Shown here in pieces: positions 1-7,987 of a stretch of 14,449 nucleotides of DNA. The stretch's first letter is position 1, and every line of letters starts with the position of its first letter. This stretch comes from Oscillospiraceae bacterium (GTDB lineage: Bacteria; Bacillota; Clostridia; Oscillospirales; Oscillospiraceae). Where the stretch lies: NCBI GenBank assembly GCA_016292445.1, contig JAEDIN010000026.1:1-14449 (forward strand), written 5' to 3'. Made by a program: the position numbers and the translations under genes. The notes below the pieces were generated by a model. The model saw only the letters and a list, made by a program, of their open reading frames with translations. It ran no database searches and was not told the origin of the DNA.

Positions 1-15
1 TGCAGGAGGTTTGCC

Positions 16-501
16 ATGCATTTGTGGCAGCTTAATAAGTGGCGAAAATTTTATAGCGGTGTTGAGTGTCGGCAGGGGCTGCGCCTGCGCTTCGGCAAGG
101 GTGTCGACCCCGAGCTGCGGCTGGCTATACTGAAATTTGCAAATTGGGTGCGGCGGGAGTTTGACTTCCCCATCCGTGTCGTGGCGTACATCCGCTCGAC
201 CGAGTACATAAAAGCAAAAGACGGCGACTTGGTCTCGGGAACCTTTTGGGGACCTTACGACCGCACCGAAGAGCCGTGTATCAGGGTCGCCGCCGGTGAC
301 TTTTACAAGCTCACGAAAAAATGGGGCAAGGACAAAGCCATCGCCGCAACGCTGCGCACGCTGGCGCACGAGCTGTCGCACTACTACCAGTGGCTCAACG
401 ATCTAAAGCTCACGCCCATCGGCGAGGAGCGCCAAGCGACCTCGTATGCAAACGCCATAGTTTACGAATACGAAGAAGAAATTAATAGCGAATGGACATA
501 A
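16..501 (+). CDS. Small HExxH-motif protein, putative zinc metallopeptidase-like, function unknown
   Basis: I do not recognise a named family for this 161-residue protein. The clearest element is HELSH at residues 118-122, followed by YYQW. This is the HExxH zinc-binding pattern, and the nearby GEER (137-140) could supply a third acidic ligand about 16 residues later, as in gluzincin-like or ImmA/IrrE-like folds. Zinc binding and peptidase activity are inference from this motif alone. The N-terminal half is rich in Trp, Arg and Lys. There is no signal peptide or membrane segment, so it is probably cytoplasmic. The ATG start is well supported: AGGAGG lies at positions 4-9 with a 6-base spacer. 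No partner gene is visible. Upstream is cut by the window edge and downstream it ends against convergent dnaE with a shared terminator. Similar short HExxH proteins occur in phage-derived and accessory DNA, but nothing else here looks phage-like. Confidence 0.6.
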   Translation: MHLWQLNKWRKFYSGVECRQGLRLRFGKGVDPELRLAILKFANWVRREFDFPIRVVAYIRSTEYIKAKDGDLVSGTFWGPYDRTEEPCIRVAAGDFYKLTKKWGKDKAIAATLRTLAHELSHYYQWLNDLKLTPIGEERQATSYANAIVYEYEEEINSEWT

Positions 502-530
502 AAAATCAGGCTCAGGTGAGCCTGATTTTT
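501..530. terminator. Bidirectional rho-independent terminator between the HExxH gene and dnaE
   Basis: A 13-bp perfect stem (501-513 with 518-530) encloses an AGGT loop. It has an A-run on the left and a T-run on the right, so it can stop transcription on both strands. It begins at the last base of the TAA of the + strand gene, and its right arm overlaps the first base (on the + strand) of the dnaE stop codon. One hairpin therefore serves two convergent genes with essentially no spare sequence. Confidence 0.9.
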
Positions 531-3500
531 TATTTTATCACGACATTTTCGCTGCCGAGCATTTCTTTCAGCTCATCGACAAGCGCTTCATGTATCACGC
601 ACTGTGCGCCGATGCGCTTTTTCTCCTTTTCGCAGTAGATTATCATCTGCTGCGTGCCGGGGAACATGGTGAGGATAAGCTCGATGCGCTTTAATGCCGG
701 ATCGGCTTCGCTTTTGAGCTTTACCCAGAGCTTTGCGCCGGCACTCGGCGTTTTGACCGGCGCAGGTCGCGCCGTTTCGGCTTTGAGGCTCATCGCCTCG
801 GATATGGGCTTTATGACATCGACCATGAGCTGCGGCTCTTTTTCGTCACGGGCAGATATGCGCCCGCTCACGACAAGGGCTGCGTTATCGCGAATGTAGC
901 TGCCGCCGGAGTCGAGAGCCTTCTGAAACGCGATAAGCTCCATAGCTCCGGTATCGTCCTCGAGGTCAACATAGCTCATGAGCGTATTCGACCTCGTTGT
1001 GCGCGTTTTTGACGACTGCACAACGCCTGCAACGGTGACCCTTTGCCCGTCGGAAAAGCGTTTGTTGCCCTCTTCGGAGGCAAAATCGGACATAATAGCG
1101 CCGATTGGGACCGCTCCCGCTCTGCGCACGGCTTCGCGGTACTCGTCCATGGGGTGGCCGCTTAAATACAGTCCCGTGGTCTCCTTTTCCATCGCCATAA
1201 GCTCCTGACGGGAAAACTCGCTGACCTCGGGCATCTTCACCTGCACGGCACCGGTATCGGCAAAATCCGGCTCGCCGAAGAGATTCATCTGACCGTCAAT
1301 GTTGTTGCGTGCCTCGTGCTGGAGACTGTCAATCATGACAGCGCTTATCTGCAAAAGCGCACGGCGGTTAACGCCGAGACCGTCAAACGCGCCGGAGCGG
1401 ATGAGATTTTCCACCGCGCGGCGATTAAGCTCCTTGCCGCTCATCCTGCGGCAAAAGTCCTCAAAGCTCTTAAATAAACCGTTGGCTTTCCGTTCTGCGA
1501 TAACTTCGTTTATAAATCCCCTGCCGATGCTCTTGATTGCGACAAGGCCGAAGCGTATATTGCTGCCGACAACGGAGAAATCCGCCGCTGATTCGTTCAC
1601 ATCGGGAGGCAGGAGCTTTATGCCCATATCGCGGCACTCGGCAATATATTCGGCTATCTTCAGGCTGTTATCAAGAACGCTTGACAGCAGTGCCGCCATG
1701 TACTGCTGCGGATATTTCCGCTTCATGTAGGCGGTGCGGTAGGACACTATGGCATAGCTTACGGCATGAGCCTTATTAAAGGCATAGCTTGCAAAGTCGA
1801 GTATCTCGTCATAAATGCTGTTTGCGACCTTTTCGGGAACGCCGCGCTTTATTGCGCCGTCAATGCCCCTTTCGGGGTCGCCGTGAACGAATGCAACTCT
1901 TTCAGCGTCGATGACCTTGTGCTTTTTCTTGCTCATTGCGCGGCGTATCATATCCGCCTGCCCGAGTGAAAAACCGGCAAGGCGGCGGAAAATTTCAATA
2001 ACCTGCTCCTGATAGACGATACAGCCGTAGGTGACATCGAGAATTGGGCGCAGAAGCTCGTGCTTGTAGCTGATTTTCACGGGGTCGTTGGAGCATTCGA
2101 TGAATCGCGGGATACTGTCCATAGGTCCGGGACGGTAAAGGGCTATGACTGCGGTGATATCCTCAATGCTCTTGGGCTTGAGCCCCACGCAGACCGAGGT
2201 TATGCCCGAGCTTTCAAGCTGGAACACGCCGCTTGTTTTGCCCGCTGAGAGCATTTCAAACACCGCCGGGTCATTTTCGGGTATCTTCTCGACCTCAAAA
2301 TCGGGTTTCTGTTCGCGCACCATTTTTGCCGCGTCCTCAAGCACCGTGAGGTTGCGCAGACCGAGAAAGTCCATCTTGAGAAGCCCCAGCTCCTCAAGCG
2401 TCGTCATCTGATACTGGCACACGACCGACTCATCGTTTTTAGACAGCGGCACATACTCGTAAACGGGCTTGTCGGTTATAACAACGCCTGCCGCGTGCAT
2501 ACTTGCGTGACGGGGCATACCCTCGAGCGCCTCGGCGACATCGATGAGCCTGTGCATGGTCTCATCGTTTTCGTACAGCTCACGCAGAGGCTTTGATATC
2601 TTCAGTGCCTCGCTTATGGTCATGCCCAGCGCCGACGGCACATTTTTTGCGACATTATCCGTATCGGCATAGCTGACATCCAGCACCCTGCCGACATCGC
2701 GTATAGCCGCCCTCGCCGCCATCGTGCCGAAGGTGACTATCTGTGCGACATGGTCGCTGCCGTACTTGCGATTGACATAGTCGATGACCTCGCCGCGGCG
2801 GTTGACGCAGAAGTCAACATCGATATCGGGCATGCTGACGCGCTCGGGATTCAAAAATCTCTCGAAGAACAGGCTGTATTTAATGGGGTCAACATCGGTG
2901 ATGCCCAGGCAATAGGACACCACGCTGCCTGCGGCGCTGCCTCTGCCCGGGCCGACGGGTATCTTCTGACCCTTGGCATAGCCGATAAAGTCCGAGACGA
3001 TGAGGAAATAATCGACAAAGCCCATCTGCTTTATCATGGAAAGCTCATAGTCAAGCTGCTTTCTGACCTCGTCTCTGTCGGGGGCATAGCGTTTTGCAAA
3101 GCCTTGGTCGCACAGCTTTTTAAGATAAGCGTAGCTGTCCGTTTCACCGTCGGGGAGCTTAAAGCGCGGCAGCTTGTAGTGGCCGAACTCAAAATCGTAA
3201 TTGCACATATCCGCAATGCGTGCGGTATTGTCGACTGCATCGGGATACTGAGGGAAAAGGGCGCGCATCTGAGCCTCGTCCTTGAGATAAAACTCGTTTG
3301 TTTCAAACTTCATGCGTGCAGGGTCGGCAACGCTTTTGCCCGTCTGAACGCACATGAGCACATCCTGATAATACGCATCCTTCTGCTCAAGATAATGCGC
3401 GTCGTTTGTCACGGCAAGGGGTATGCCCGTTTCGCGGTGAATGCGCAGAAGTCCCTCCGCCGCCTTTTTTTCTATCTCAAGACCGTGGTCCTGTATCTCG

Positions 3501-4015
3501 AGATAAAAGCTGTCCTCACCGAAAAGCGCGGCAAGCTCAAGGGCCTTGCTCTTTGCCTGCTCATAATTTCCGGCGCAGAGCATACGGGGTATCGCACCGG
3601 CAACGCAGCCGCTCAGACACACAAGCCCCTCGGAATGCCCGTGCAGCAAGTCCCAGTCTATCCTCGGCTTTATGTAAAAGCCCTCGGTGAACGCCGCCGA
3701 AACAAGGTAGCAGAGGTTTTTATAGCCGGTCTCGTTTTTGCACAGCAAAATGAGGTGGGTGTACTCGGAGTCTATGTTATGCTCCTTGTCAAAGCGTGTG
3801 CGCGGTGCAACATAAACCTCGCAGCCGATTATGGGCTTTATCCCCTCGGCAAGGCAGGCCTTGTAAAACGCCACCGCGCCGTACATCACACCGTGGTCGG
3901 TTATCGCAACGGCGGTCTGACCCAGCTCCTTTGCGCGTTTTGCAAGCCGCTCAATGCGGCACGCGCCGTCGAGCAGCGAAAATTCCGTATGAACATGTAA
4001 GTGAACAAATGACAT
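530..4015 (-). CDS. dnaE: DNA polymerase III alpha subunit (DnaE)
   Basis: Replicative DNA polymerase alpha subunit, 1161 residues, close to the usual 1100-1200 for this family. The N-terminal PHP domain starts with HLHVHT (5-10), and its metal-ligand set looks intact: H7, H9, H41, E66, H87, D205 and H207. The polymerase core carries GPGRGSAAGS (355-364), PDIDVDF (396-402) with aspartates 397, 399 and 401, and KMDFLGL (547-553) with D549 as the likely third catalytic acid. Helix-hairpin-helix sequence follows around 820-880 and an OB-fold around 990-1070. No exonuclease (DnaQ-like) insertion is present, which separates it from PolC. The start ATG has GAGGG upstream on the minus strand. It is the last gene of the hprK-murB-rapZ-whiA operon, 19 bp after whiA. 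Clostridia usually also carry PolC; which enzyme does bulk synthesis here cannot be told from this window. Confidence 0.97.
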   Translation of the reverse strand: MSFVHLHVHTEFSLLDGACRIERLAKRAKELGQTAVAITDHGVMYGAVAFYKACLAEGIKPIIGCEVYVAPRTRFDKEHNIDSEYTHLILLCKNETGYKNLCYLVSAAFTEGFYIKPRIDWDLLHGHSEGLVCLSGCVAGAIPRMLCAGNYEQAKSKALELAALFGEDSFYLEIQDHGLEIEKKAAEGLLRIHRETGIPLAVTNDAHYLEQKDAYYQDVLMCVQTGKSVADPARMKFETNEFYLKDEAQMRALFPQYPDAVDNTARIADMCNYDFEFGHYKLPRFKLPDGETDSYAYLKKLCDQGFAKRYAPDRDEVRKQLDYELSMIKQMGFVDYFLIVSDFIGYAKGQKIPVGPGRGSAAGSVVSYCLGITDVDPIKYSLFFERFLNPERVSMPDIDVDFCVNRRGEVIDYVNRKYGSDHVAQIVTFGTMAARAAIRDVGRVLDVSYADTDNVAKNVPSALGMTISEALKISKPLRELYENDETMHRLIDVAEALEGMPRHASMHAAGVVITDKPVYEYVPLSKNDESVVCQYQMTTLEELGLLKMDFLGLRNLTVLEDAAKMVREQKPDFEVEKIPENDPAVFEMLSAGKTSGVFQLESSGITSVCVGLKPKSIEDITAVIALYRPGPMDSIPRFIECSNDPVKISYKHELLRPILDVTYGCIVYQEQVIEIFRRLAGFSLGQADMIRRAMSKKKHKVIDAERVAFVHGDPERGIDGAIKRGVPEKVANSIYDEILDFASYAFNKAHAVSYAIVSYRTAYMKRKYPQQYMAALLSSVLDNSLKIAEYIAECRDMGIKLLPPDVNESAADFSVVGSNIRFGLVAIKSIGRGFINEVIAERKANGLFKSFEDFCRRMSGKELNRRAVENLIRSGAFDGLGVNRRALLQISAVMIDSLQHEARNNIDGQMNLFGEPDFADTGAVQVKMPEVSEFSRQELMAMEKETTGLYLSGHPMDEYREAVRRAGAVPIGAIMSDFASEEGNKRFSDGQRVTVAGVVQSSKTRTTRSNTLMSYVDLEDDTGAMELIAFQKALDSGGSYIRDNAALVVSGRISARDEKEPQLMVDVIKPISEAMSLKAETARPAPVKTPSAGAKLWVKLKSEADPALKRIELILTMFPGTQQMIIYCEKEKKRIGAQCVIHEALVDELKEMLGSENVVIK

Positions 4016-4034
4016 ATCGCTGTCCGCCCTCTTA

Positions 4035-4934
4035 TCAGTCCTCGCCCTCCGGCTTGTAGTTAATAAGCTTTTTAAGTCTGTGGCTTAAGCAGCTTTTACT
4101 CACGGGAGGGTAGCTTAGCATCGCAAGATCGGCAAGGCTCGCTTCGGGGTTTGCAAAGCGCAGGAGCGCAGCCTCCTGAAGCTTATCCGGCAGGGAATCA
4201 AGCCCGTAGAGCTTGTCTATGCGCCGAATTGCCTCCATCTGCTGTGCGGCTGCCGCAACCACCTTGTCGGCATTTGCCGAATCGCAGTTTACCTTGCGGT
4301 TTATGCTGTTTTTCATATCCTTCTCTATCTTCGCCGACATCACTTCCATTGCACAGCAGGATGCGCCGATGGTAGTCAGAAGGTCCTCAATATGCTCGCT
4401 TTTTTTGAAATACAAAAGATGATTGCCCTTGCGTTCGGCCTCCTTGGGTGAAAAGCCCATGTCGAGCAAAATCGAATAAGCCTCGCGGCTTACGCTGTAA
4501 TGGCTCGTGGCAAACTCAAGGTGATAGCGCTTGTTGGGGTCGGTTATACTGCCCCCGGCGAGAAATGCGCCCCTGATAAACGATGCCTTGCAGCACGGTT
4601 CCTCAAGTACACCGAAATTAATGTGCAGCGACAGGTTGCTTATGTCGTTGCCGAAGGTATCGTATATCGTCTTTATCTTTTTTTCGTCGTTAATTATAAA
4701 GCTGCGCTTGCCGCTCAGACCTTCGGGCAGCTCGTCAAAGCCGAGGGAAAACGCTTTTTTGAACAGATGCGGCAGACGCTTGGCAAGCTCGTCGCTGGCG
4801 GTGATTATCCTTATGAGCCTGGGAGAAAATGTGTGGCAGTACAGCAAGATGCCGTATGCCTCGGCGACGGCGCAGCATTTGCGCTCGACTCGAGGCTCAC
4901 ACAGCTCCGATTTGACCTGCTGCGAAAAGGTCAT
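4035..4934 (-). CDS. whiA: WhiA-family sporulation/cell-division regulator (DNA-binding)
   Basis: WhiA family protein of 299 residues, normal for the family. The N-terminal part has the LAGLIDADG-homing-endonuclease-like fold, seen here as RGAFLAGGSI (121-130) followed by the HLEF strand. The endonuclease acids are not conserved in the family, and the protein acts as a DNA-binding or structural factor. The conserved segment NRKVNCDSAN lies at 212-221, and a C-terminal helix-turn-helix occupies about 264-291, ending SHRLKKLI. In Streptomyces WhiA is a sporulation transcription factor; in Bacillus it affects cell division and chromosome segregation. I place the start at 4934 (MTFSQQ) rather than six codons upstream: AAGGGGTGG sits at a proper distance and this ATG lies one base after the rapZ stop, while the upstream ATG would overlap rapZ and remove that fit. 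Translational coupling to rapZ is likely. Confidence 0.95.
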   Translation of the reverse strand: MTFSQQVKSELCEPRVERKCCAVAEAYGILLYCHTFSPRLIRIITASDELAKRLPHLFKKAFSLGFDELPEGLSGKRSFIINDEKKIKTIYDTFGNDISNLSLHINFGVLEEPCCKASFIRGAFLAGGSITDPNKRYHLEFATSHYSVSREAYSILLDMGFSPKEAERKGNHLLYFKKSEHIEDLLTTIGASCCAMEVMSAKIEKDMKNSINRKVNCDSANADKVVAAAAQQMEAIRRIDKLYGLDSLPDKLQEAALLRFANPEASLADLAMLSYPPVSKSCLSHRLKKLINYKPEGED

Positions 4935-4935
4935 A

Positions 4936-5802
4936 TCAGCCACCCCTTGCAAGGTCGCGGTTTATGAACACGACGGGAACTCCCATGTCCTTGAGGTGCT
5001 CACCCAGGGCAGTGGCAACGGCGACACTGCGGTGACGGCCGCCGGTGCAGCCGATGGCGATGGTGAGGCTGTACTTGCCCTCCTCGATATACTGCGGAAG
5101 CAGATACTCTATCATATCCGTCAGCTTTTCCATGAAAACATTCGTCTGCTCGTAGCCGAAAACATAGTCGCGCACATCCTCGTCAAGTCCGCTGTGATGA
5201 CGCATTCCCTCAACATAGTAGGGGTTGGGCAAAAAGCGGACATCGAACACAAGATCGGCATCCAGCGGCATACCGTACTTAAAGCCGAAGCTCATCACAT
5301 TGACCACTATCGAGCGGTCCGCCGCCGCTTCGGAGAAGTAGGTGTAAAGCTGATTTTGAAGCTGACCGAGGGTCAGGTGCGAGGTGTTGACGATGTAATC
5401 GGCAAGCTCCCGAATGGGGCGAAGCTGCTCGCGCTCACGCTCGATGGCGTTTTCTATCGAACCGCCGCCTCTGAGTGCCAGCGGATGCGGTCTGCGCGAC
5501 TCCTTATAGCGTTTGACGATGACCTGCGTCTCGGCCTCCATAAAGAGAATCTTATAGCCGAAGTCCATTTCCCTGAGGCTTTCAAGGGCGTTAAAAACAT
5601 CCTTGATGCCGTTTTTCTCCCGCACATCGGTTACCAGAGCGACCTTCTCGTACCGACCCTTTGTCGCCGCGCAGAGCTCCGCAAACTTGGGAATGAGCGC
5701 AACGGGCATATTATCCACGCAATAGTAATCGAGGTCTTCGATTATATCCGCCGCCTGGCTCTTTCCGCCGCCGGACAGTCCCGTAATGATAAGAAACTCC
5801 AT
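4936..5802 (-). CDS. rapZ: RNase adapter / nucleotide-binding protein RapZ (YvcJ)
   Basis: P-loop nucleotide-binding protein of the RapZ/YvcJ family, 288 residues and full length. The Walker A motif GLSGGGKS is at 8-15. The C-terminal RapZ domain shows SFGFKYG (171-177), DVRFLPNPYY (187-196) and GCTGGRHRSV (251-260), all characteristic of the family. In E. coli RapZ guides RNase E to the GlmZ small RNA and thereby sets GlmS (glucosamine-6-phosphate synthase) levels. In Bacillus YvcJ hydrolyses nucleotides and its physiological role is less clear, so the RNA-adapter role should not be assumed here. CAGGAGA lies upstream of the ATG. It is 13 bp after murB and its TGA is one base from the whiA start. 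The yvcK gene that often separates rapZ and whiA is missing. Confidence 0.96.
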   Translation of the reverse strand: MEFLIITGLSGGGKSQAADIIEDLDYYCVDNMPVALIPKFAELCAATKGRYEKVALVTDVREKNGIKDVFNALESLREMDFGYKILFMEAETQVIVKRYKESRRPHPLALRGGGSIENAIEREREQLRPIRELADYIVNTSHLTLGQLQNQLYTYFSEAAADRSIVVNVMSFGFKYGMPLDADLVFDVRFLPNPYYVEGMRHHSGLDEDVRDYVFGYEQTNVFMEKLTDMIEYLLPQYIEEGKYSLTIAIGCTGGRHRSVAVATALGEHLKDMGVPVVFINRDLARGG

Positions 5803-5815
5803 TTTTATCTCCTGA

Positions 5816-6844
5816 TTATTCTTCCTGCTGCTCGGGCTTTTCCGAAACCTGCTCCTTTGCCTGCTTGAGCATCTCGTCGAGAACGCCCTGCTTCCTTATC
5901 TTCCAATCGTCAACAAGGGTAATGCCCTTGGGGTATATTCTGATCTCCGGCTCGAGGGTTATGCCGGATTTTGCATAGACCTCACGGCGGACATGGTCCA
6001 TAAGCTCGACTATATCGTCAAAGCTGGCATCGCCGCGGTTTACCACAAAGCCCGCGTGCTTTTCCGACACCTGCGCGCCGCCAACGGTGTAGCCCTTGAG
6101 ACCTGCCTCATCGATGAGCGCGGCGGCATATCCGCCGACGGGACGCTTAAACGCGCTGCCTGCCGAGGGCATATCAAGCGGCTGGCTCTTGCGGCGTTTT
6201 TCGTTCATCTCGTGCATTCTTGCCGCTATCGCCTCGGGTTCATCCTTTGTGAGCTTGAACACCGCGCCGGTTATCGCGCAGTTGATCTTGTTAAAGCTGC
6301 TCTGACGGTAGCCGAAGCCGCAGTCCTCGTTTTTAACCTCGCAAAGTGCCTGATCGGTCAGGTAGTACATCACGACGCTTTCGACAACATCCTTCATCTC
6401 GCCGCCGTAAGCGCCGGCGTTCATCAGAATACCGCCGCCGACCGAGCCGGGGATGCCGCTTGCAAACTCAAGACCGGCAAGGCCGTTTGCCTGCGCAAAC
6501 TGCGCAAGACGGGCAAGCGATACGCCGGCCTCGGCATAAATCGTATCCTCCGTTGTGCCCATGCGAAGCTTCGTAAGCCCCTCGGTGCTTACAACGCAGA
6601 TATCAAGCCCTTCATCGGGGATTATGAGGTTGGTACACTTGCCGACTATGAGCGGCAGTACCTCATTCATATGCAGATAGTAGAACACCTTGGTCATCTG
6701 CCATATATCCTTCGGCACGATGAACGCTCTGACCTCGCCGCCGACCTTGAACGAGCAGTGCTCTCTCATGCTCTCATGCTCACGCAGATCAAGCTCCGTT
6801 ACATTTTCCTGAATATCAAGTAAGGCCTTTTCTAAACTTTCCAT
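5816..6844 (-). CDS. murB: UDP-N-acetylenolpyruvoylglucosamine reductase (MurB)
   Basis: FAD-dependent, NADPH-using reductase that makes UDP-N-acetylmuramic acid, the second committed step of peptidoglycan precursor synthesis in the cytoplasm. Family motifs are present: GIPGSVGG (130-137), NAGAYGGE (142-149), GYRQSS (178-183), PSAGSAFK (226-233) containing the proton-donor serine S230, and LEPEIR (297-302) with the active-site glutamate. Two oddities stand out. The usual FAD-binding G-x-G-S-N segment reads VGKCTN (67-72), and a charged tail of about 35 residues (305-342, ending in Glu/Gln) follows the normal end of the family. The start has AAGGAG six bases upstream of the ATG, and the gene begins 11 bp after the hprK stop. 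Its place beside rapZ fits a cell-wall precursor theme. Confidence 0.95.
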   Translation of the reverse strand: MESLEKALLDIQENVTELDLREHESMREHCSFKVGGEVRAFIVPKDIWQMTKVFYYLHMNEVLPLIVGKCTNLIIPDEGLDICVVSTEGLTKLRMGTTEDTIYAEAGVSLARLAQFAQANGLAGLEFASGIPGSVGGGILMNAGAYGGEMKDVVESVVMYYLTDQALCEVKNEDCGFGYRQSSFNKINCAITGAVFKLTKDEPEAIAARMHEMNEKRRKSQPLDMPSAGSAFKRPVGGYAAALIDEAGLKGYTVGGAQVSEKHAGFVVNRGDASFDDIVELMDHVRREVYAKSGITLEPEIRIYPKGITLVDDWKIRKQGVLDEMLKQAKEQVSEKPEQQEE

Positions 6845-6855
6845 GTTAACTCCTT

Positions 6856-7794
6856 TTACATTATGCCCTCGTCAACGGCATAGTCGTGATTTGCAGCAAG
6901 CGTTTCGGCGGCATTGTAGCCCATCTTCTTCTGGCGGTTATTCATTGCGGCAAGCTCCAATATGACCGCAAGGTTTCTGCCGGGTCGCACCGGTATCGTG
7001 ACGCTTGGGACGGTAACGCCGAGAATATCCTGCGTTTCGTTGGTAAGTCCGAGGCGGTCATACGCCTTTTCGTCGTCCCATATCTCCATGTTAACGACAA
7101 GATCTATCTCCGACTCGGGCTTTACCGAGCCGACACCGTAAAGATGCCGCACATCGACAACTCCTATGCCGCGAAGCTCCATATAATACCGGATAAGCTC
7201 CGGCGCAGTTCCGATGAGGCGGTTTTTATCCACCCTGCGGATATCCACCGCATCGTCGGCTATGAGTCTGTGGCCGCGCTTAATAAGCTCAAGCGCAGTC
7301 TCGCTCTTGCCTATGCCGGAGTCGCCCGTTAAAAGCACGCCCTCGCCGTGGACCTCGACCAGCACGCCGTGCATTGTGGTGCGCGGTGCAAGATGCGTGT
7401 GCAGCGAGCTTATGACATTTGCCATAAAGTCCGAGGTATCCTCGGTGGTGGTGAACACATTGCAATCGTATTTATCCGCCATCTCGAGCAGCTCCGGAAA
7501 TGCCGCCGCACCGTGGCAAAGCACAAGTGCGGAGATATTAAACCTCATCAGCTCCTCAAAGCAGTTCCTGCGCTCATCCTCGGTCTTTAGCTCGAGATAG
7601 GTACTCTCGACCCTGCCGATTATCTGCAAACGCTTCGGGTCAAAGTAGTTGTAAAAGCCCGCAAGCTGCAAAGCCGGGCGGTTAACCTCGGCGACCGTCA
7701 GCACTCGTGTTTCGTAATCTGCCGAGGTGTGCAGCGGCTTGAGCTCGTGCTCGGCTACTATTGTCTTTAATTTTACGGAATACTTGCTTGCCAT
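6856..7794 (-). CDS. hprK: HPr kinase/phosphorylase (HprK)
   Basis: Bifunctional HPr(Ser) kinase/phosphorylase, 312 residues, normal length. It phosphorylates HPr on Ser46 when glycolytic intermediates are abundant and reverses this when phosphate is high, feeding CcpA-type catabolite control in Firmicutes. The N-terminal half is the HprK N domain. The C-terminal catalytic domain has H142, the Walker A motif GDSGIGKS (157-164), the ADD acids (179-181), the family signature ELRGIGVVDV (206-215) and the PVRPGRN segment (268-274). No HPr or Crh gene is nearby, so the substrate must be encoded elsewhere. The ATG has GGGAG upstream. It is the first gene of the five-gene minus-strand operon, and murB follows after 11 bp. 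Confidence 0.97.
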   Translation of the reverse strand: MASKYSVKLKTIVAEHELKPLHTSADYETRVLTVAEVNRPALQLAGFYNYFDPKRLQIIGRVESTYLELKTEDERRNCFEELMRFNISALVLCHGAAAFPELLEMADKYDCNVFTTTEDTSDFMANVISSLHTHLAPRTTMHGVLVEVHGEGVLLTGDSGIGKSETALELIKRGHRLIADDAVDIRRVDKNRLIGTAPELIRYYMELRGIGVVDVRHLYGVGSVKPESEIDLVVNMEIWDDEKAYDRLGLTNETQDILGVTVPSVTIPVRPGRNLAVILELAAMNNRQKKMGYNAAETLAANHDYAVDEGIM

Positions 7795-7834
7795 CTGAGC
7801 AACTCCCTTATATATAGCTATACCATGATATTAT

Positions 7835-7863
7835 ATATTACCCTTTTTAGCCTGTTTTGGCAA
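7835..7863 (-). promoter_or_regulatory. Predicted sigma-A promoter of the hprK operon
   Basis: On the minus strand TTGCCA (7863-7858) is followed after exactly 17 bp by TAATAT (7840-7835). A better -10 match, TATAAT, lies five bases further downstream (7835-7830) but pairs only with a poor -35 at 17 bp. Either would start transcription about 40 bases before hprK. Read by eye. Confidence 0.5.
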
Positions 7864-7871
7864 TGATTTTT

Positions 7872-7884
7872 GCGCGGCACGCGC
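7872..7884. promoter_or_regulatory. GC-rich palindrome between the divergent hprK and rpmB promoters
   Basis: GCGCG-GCA-CGCGC is a perfect 5-bp inverted repeat standing alone in AT-rich sequence. It lies midway between the two predicted -35 boxes. It may be a protein-binding site or only a small hairpin. Confidence 0.3.
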
Positions 7885-7911
7885 TAATTCACAGCAACTT
7901 AAAAATTTTTC

Positions 7912-7940
7912 TTGCATTTACGGTTACATTCTGTTATTAT
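7912..7940 (+). promoter_or_regulatory. Predicted sigma-A promoter of rpmB
   Basis: TTGCAT (7912-7917) and TATTAT (7935-7940) are separated by exactly 17 bp. The predicted transcript starts near 7946, where a small AGCTG-TTTT-CAGCT hairpin (7946-7959) would form the very 5' end of the mRNA, well clear of the AAGGAGG ribosome binding site. Confidence 0.65.
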
Positions 7941-7987
7941 TAAAAAGCTGTTTTCAGCTAAACACAAGCAAGGAGGTGCTTCAACTA

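Noticed and set aside
2750..4000. A 416-codon open frame on the + strand, antisense to dnaE
   Set aside because: It lies wholly within a certain dnaE gene, has no recognisable motif, and is explained by codon bias of the opposite strand.
4531..5868. A 445-codon + strand open frame across whiA and rapZ
   Set aside because: It is antisense to two well-supported genes and no domain is visible in its translation. Long antisense frames are common in GC-biased sequence.
7813..7822. Palindrome TATAGCTATA in the hprK leader
   Set aside because: Short and purely AT-rich, so expected by chance in such sequence.
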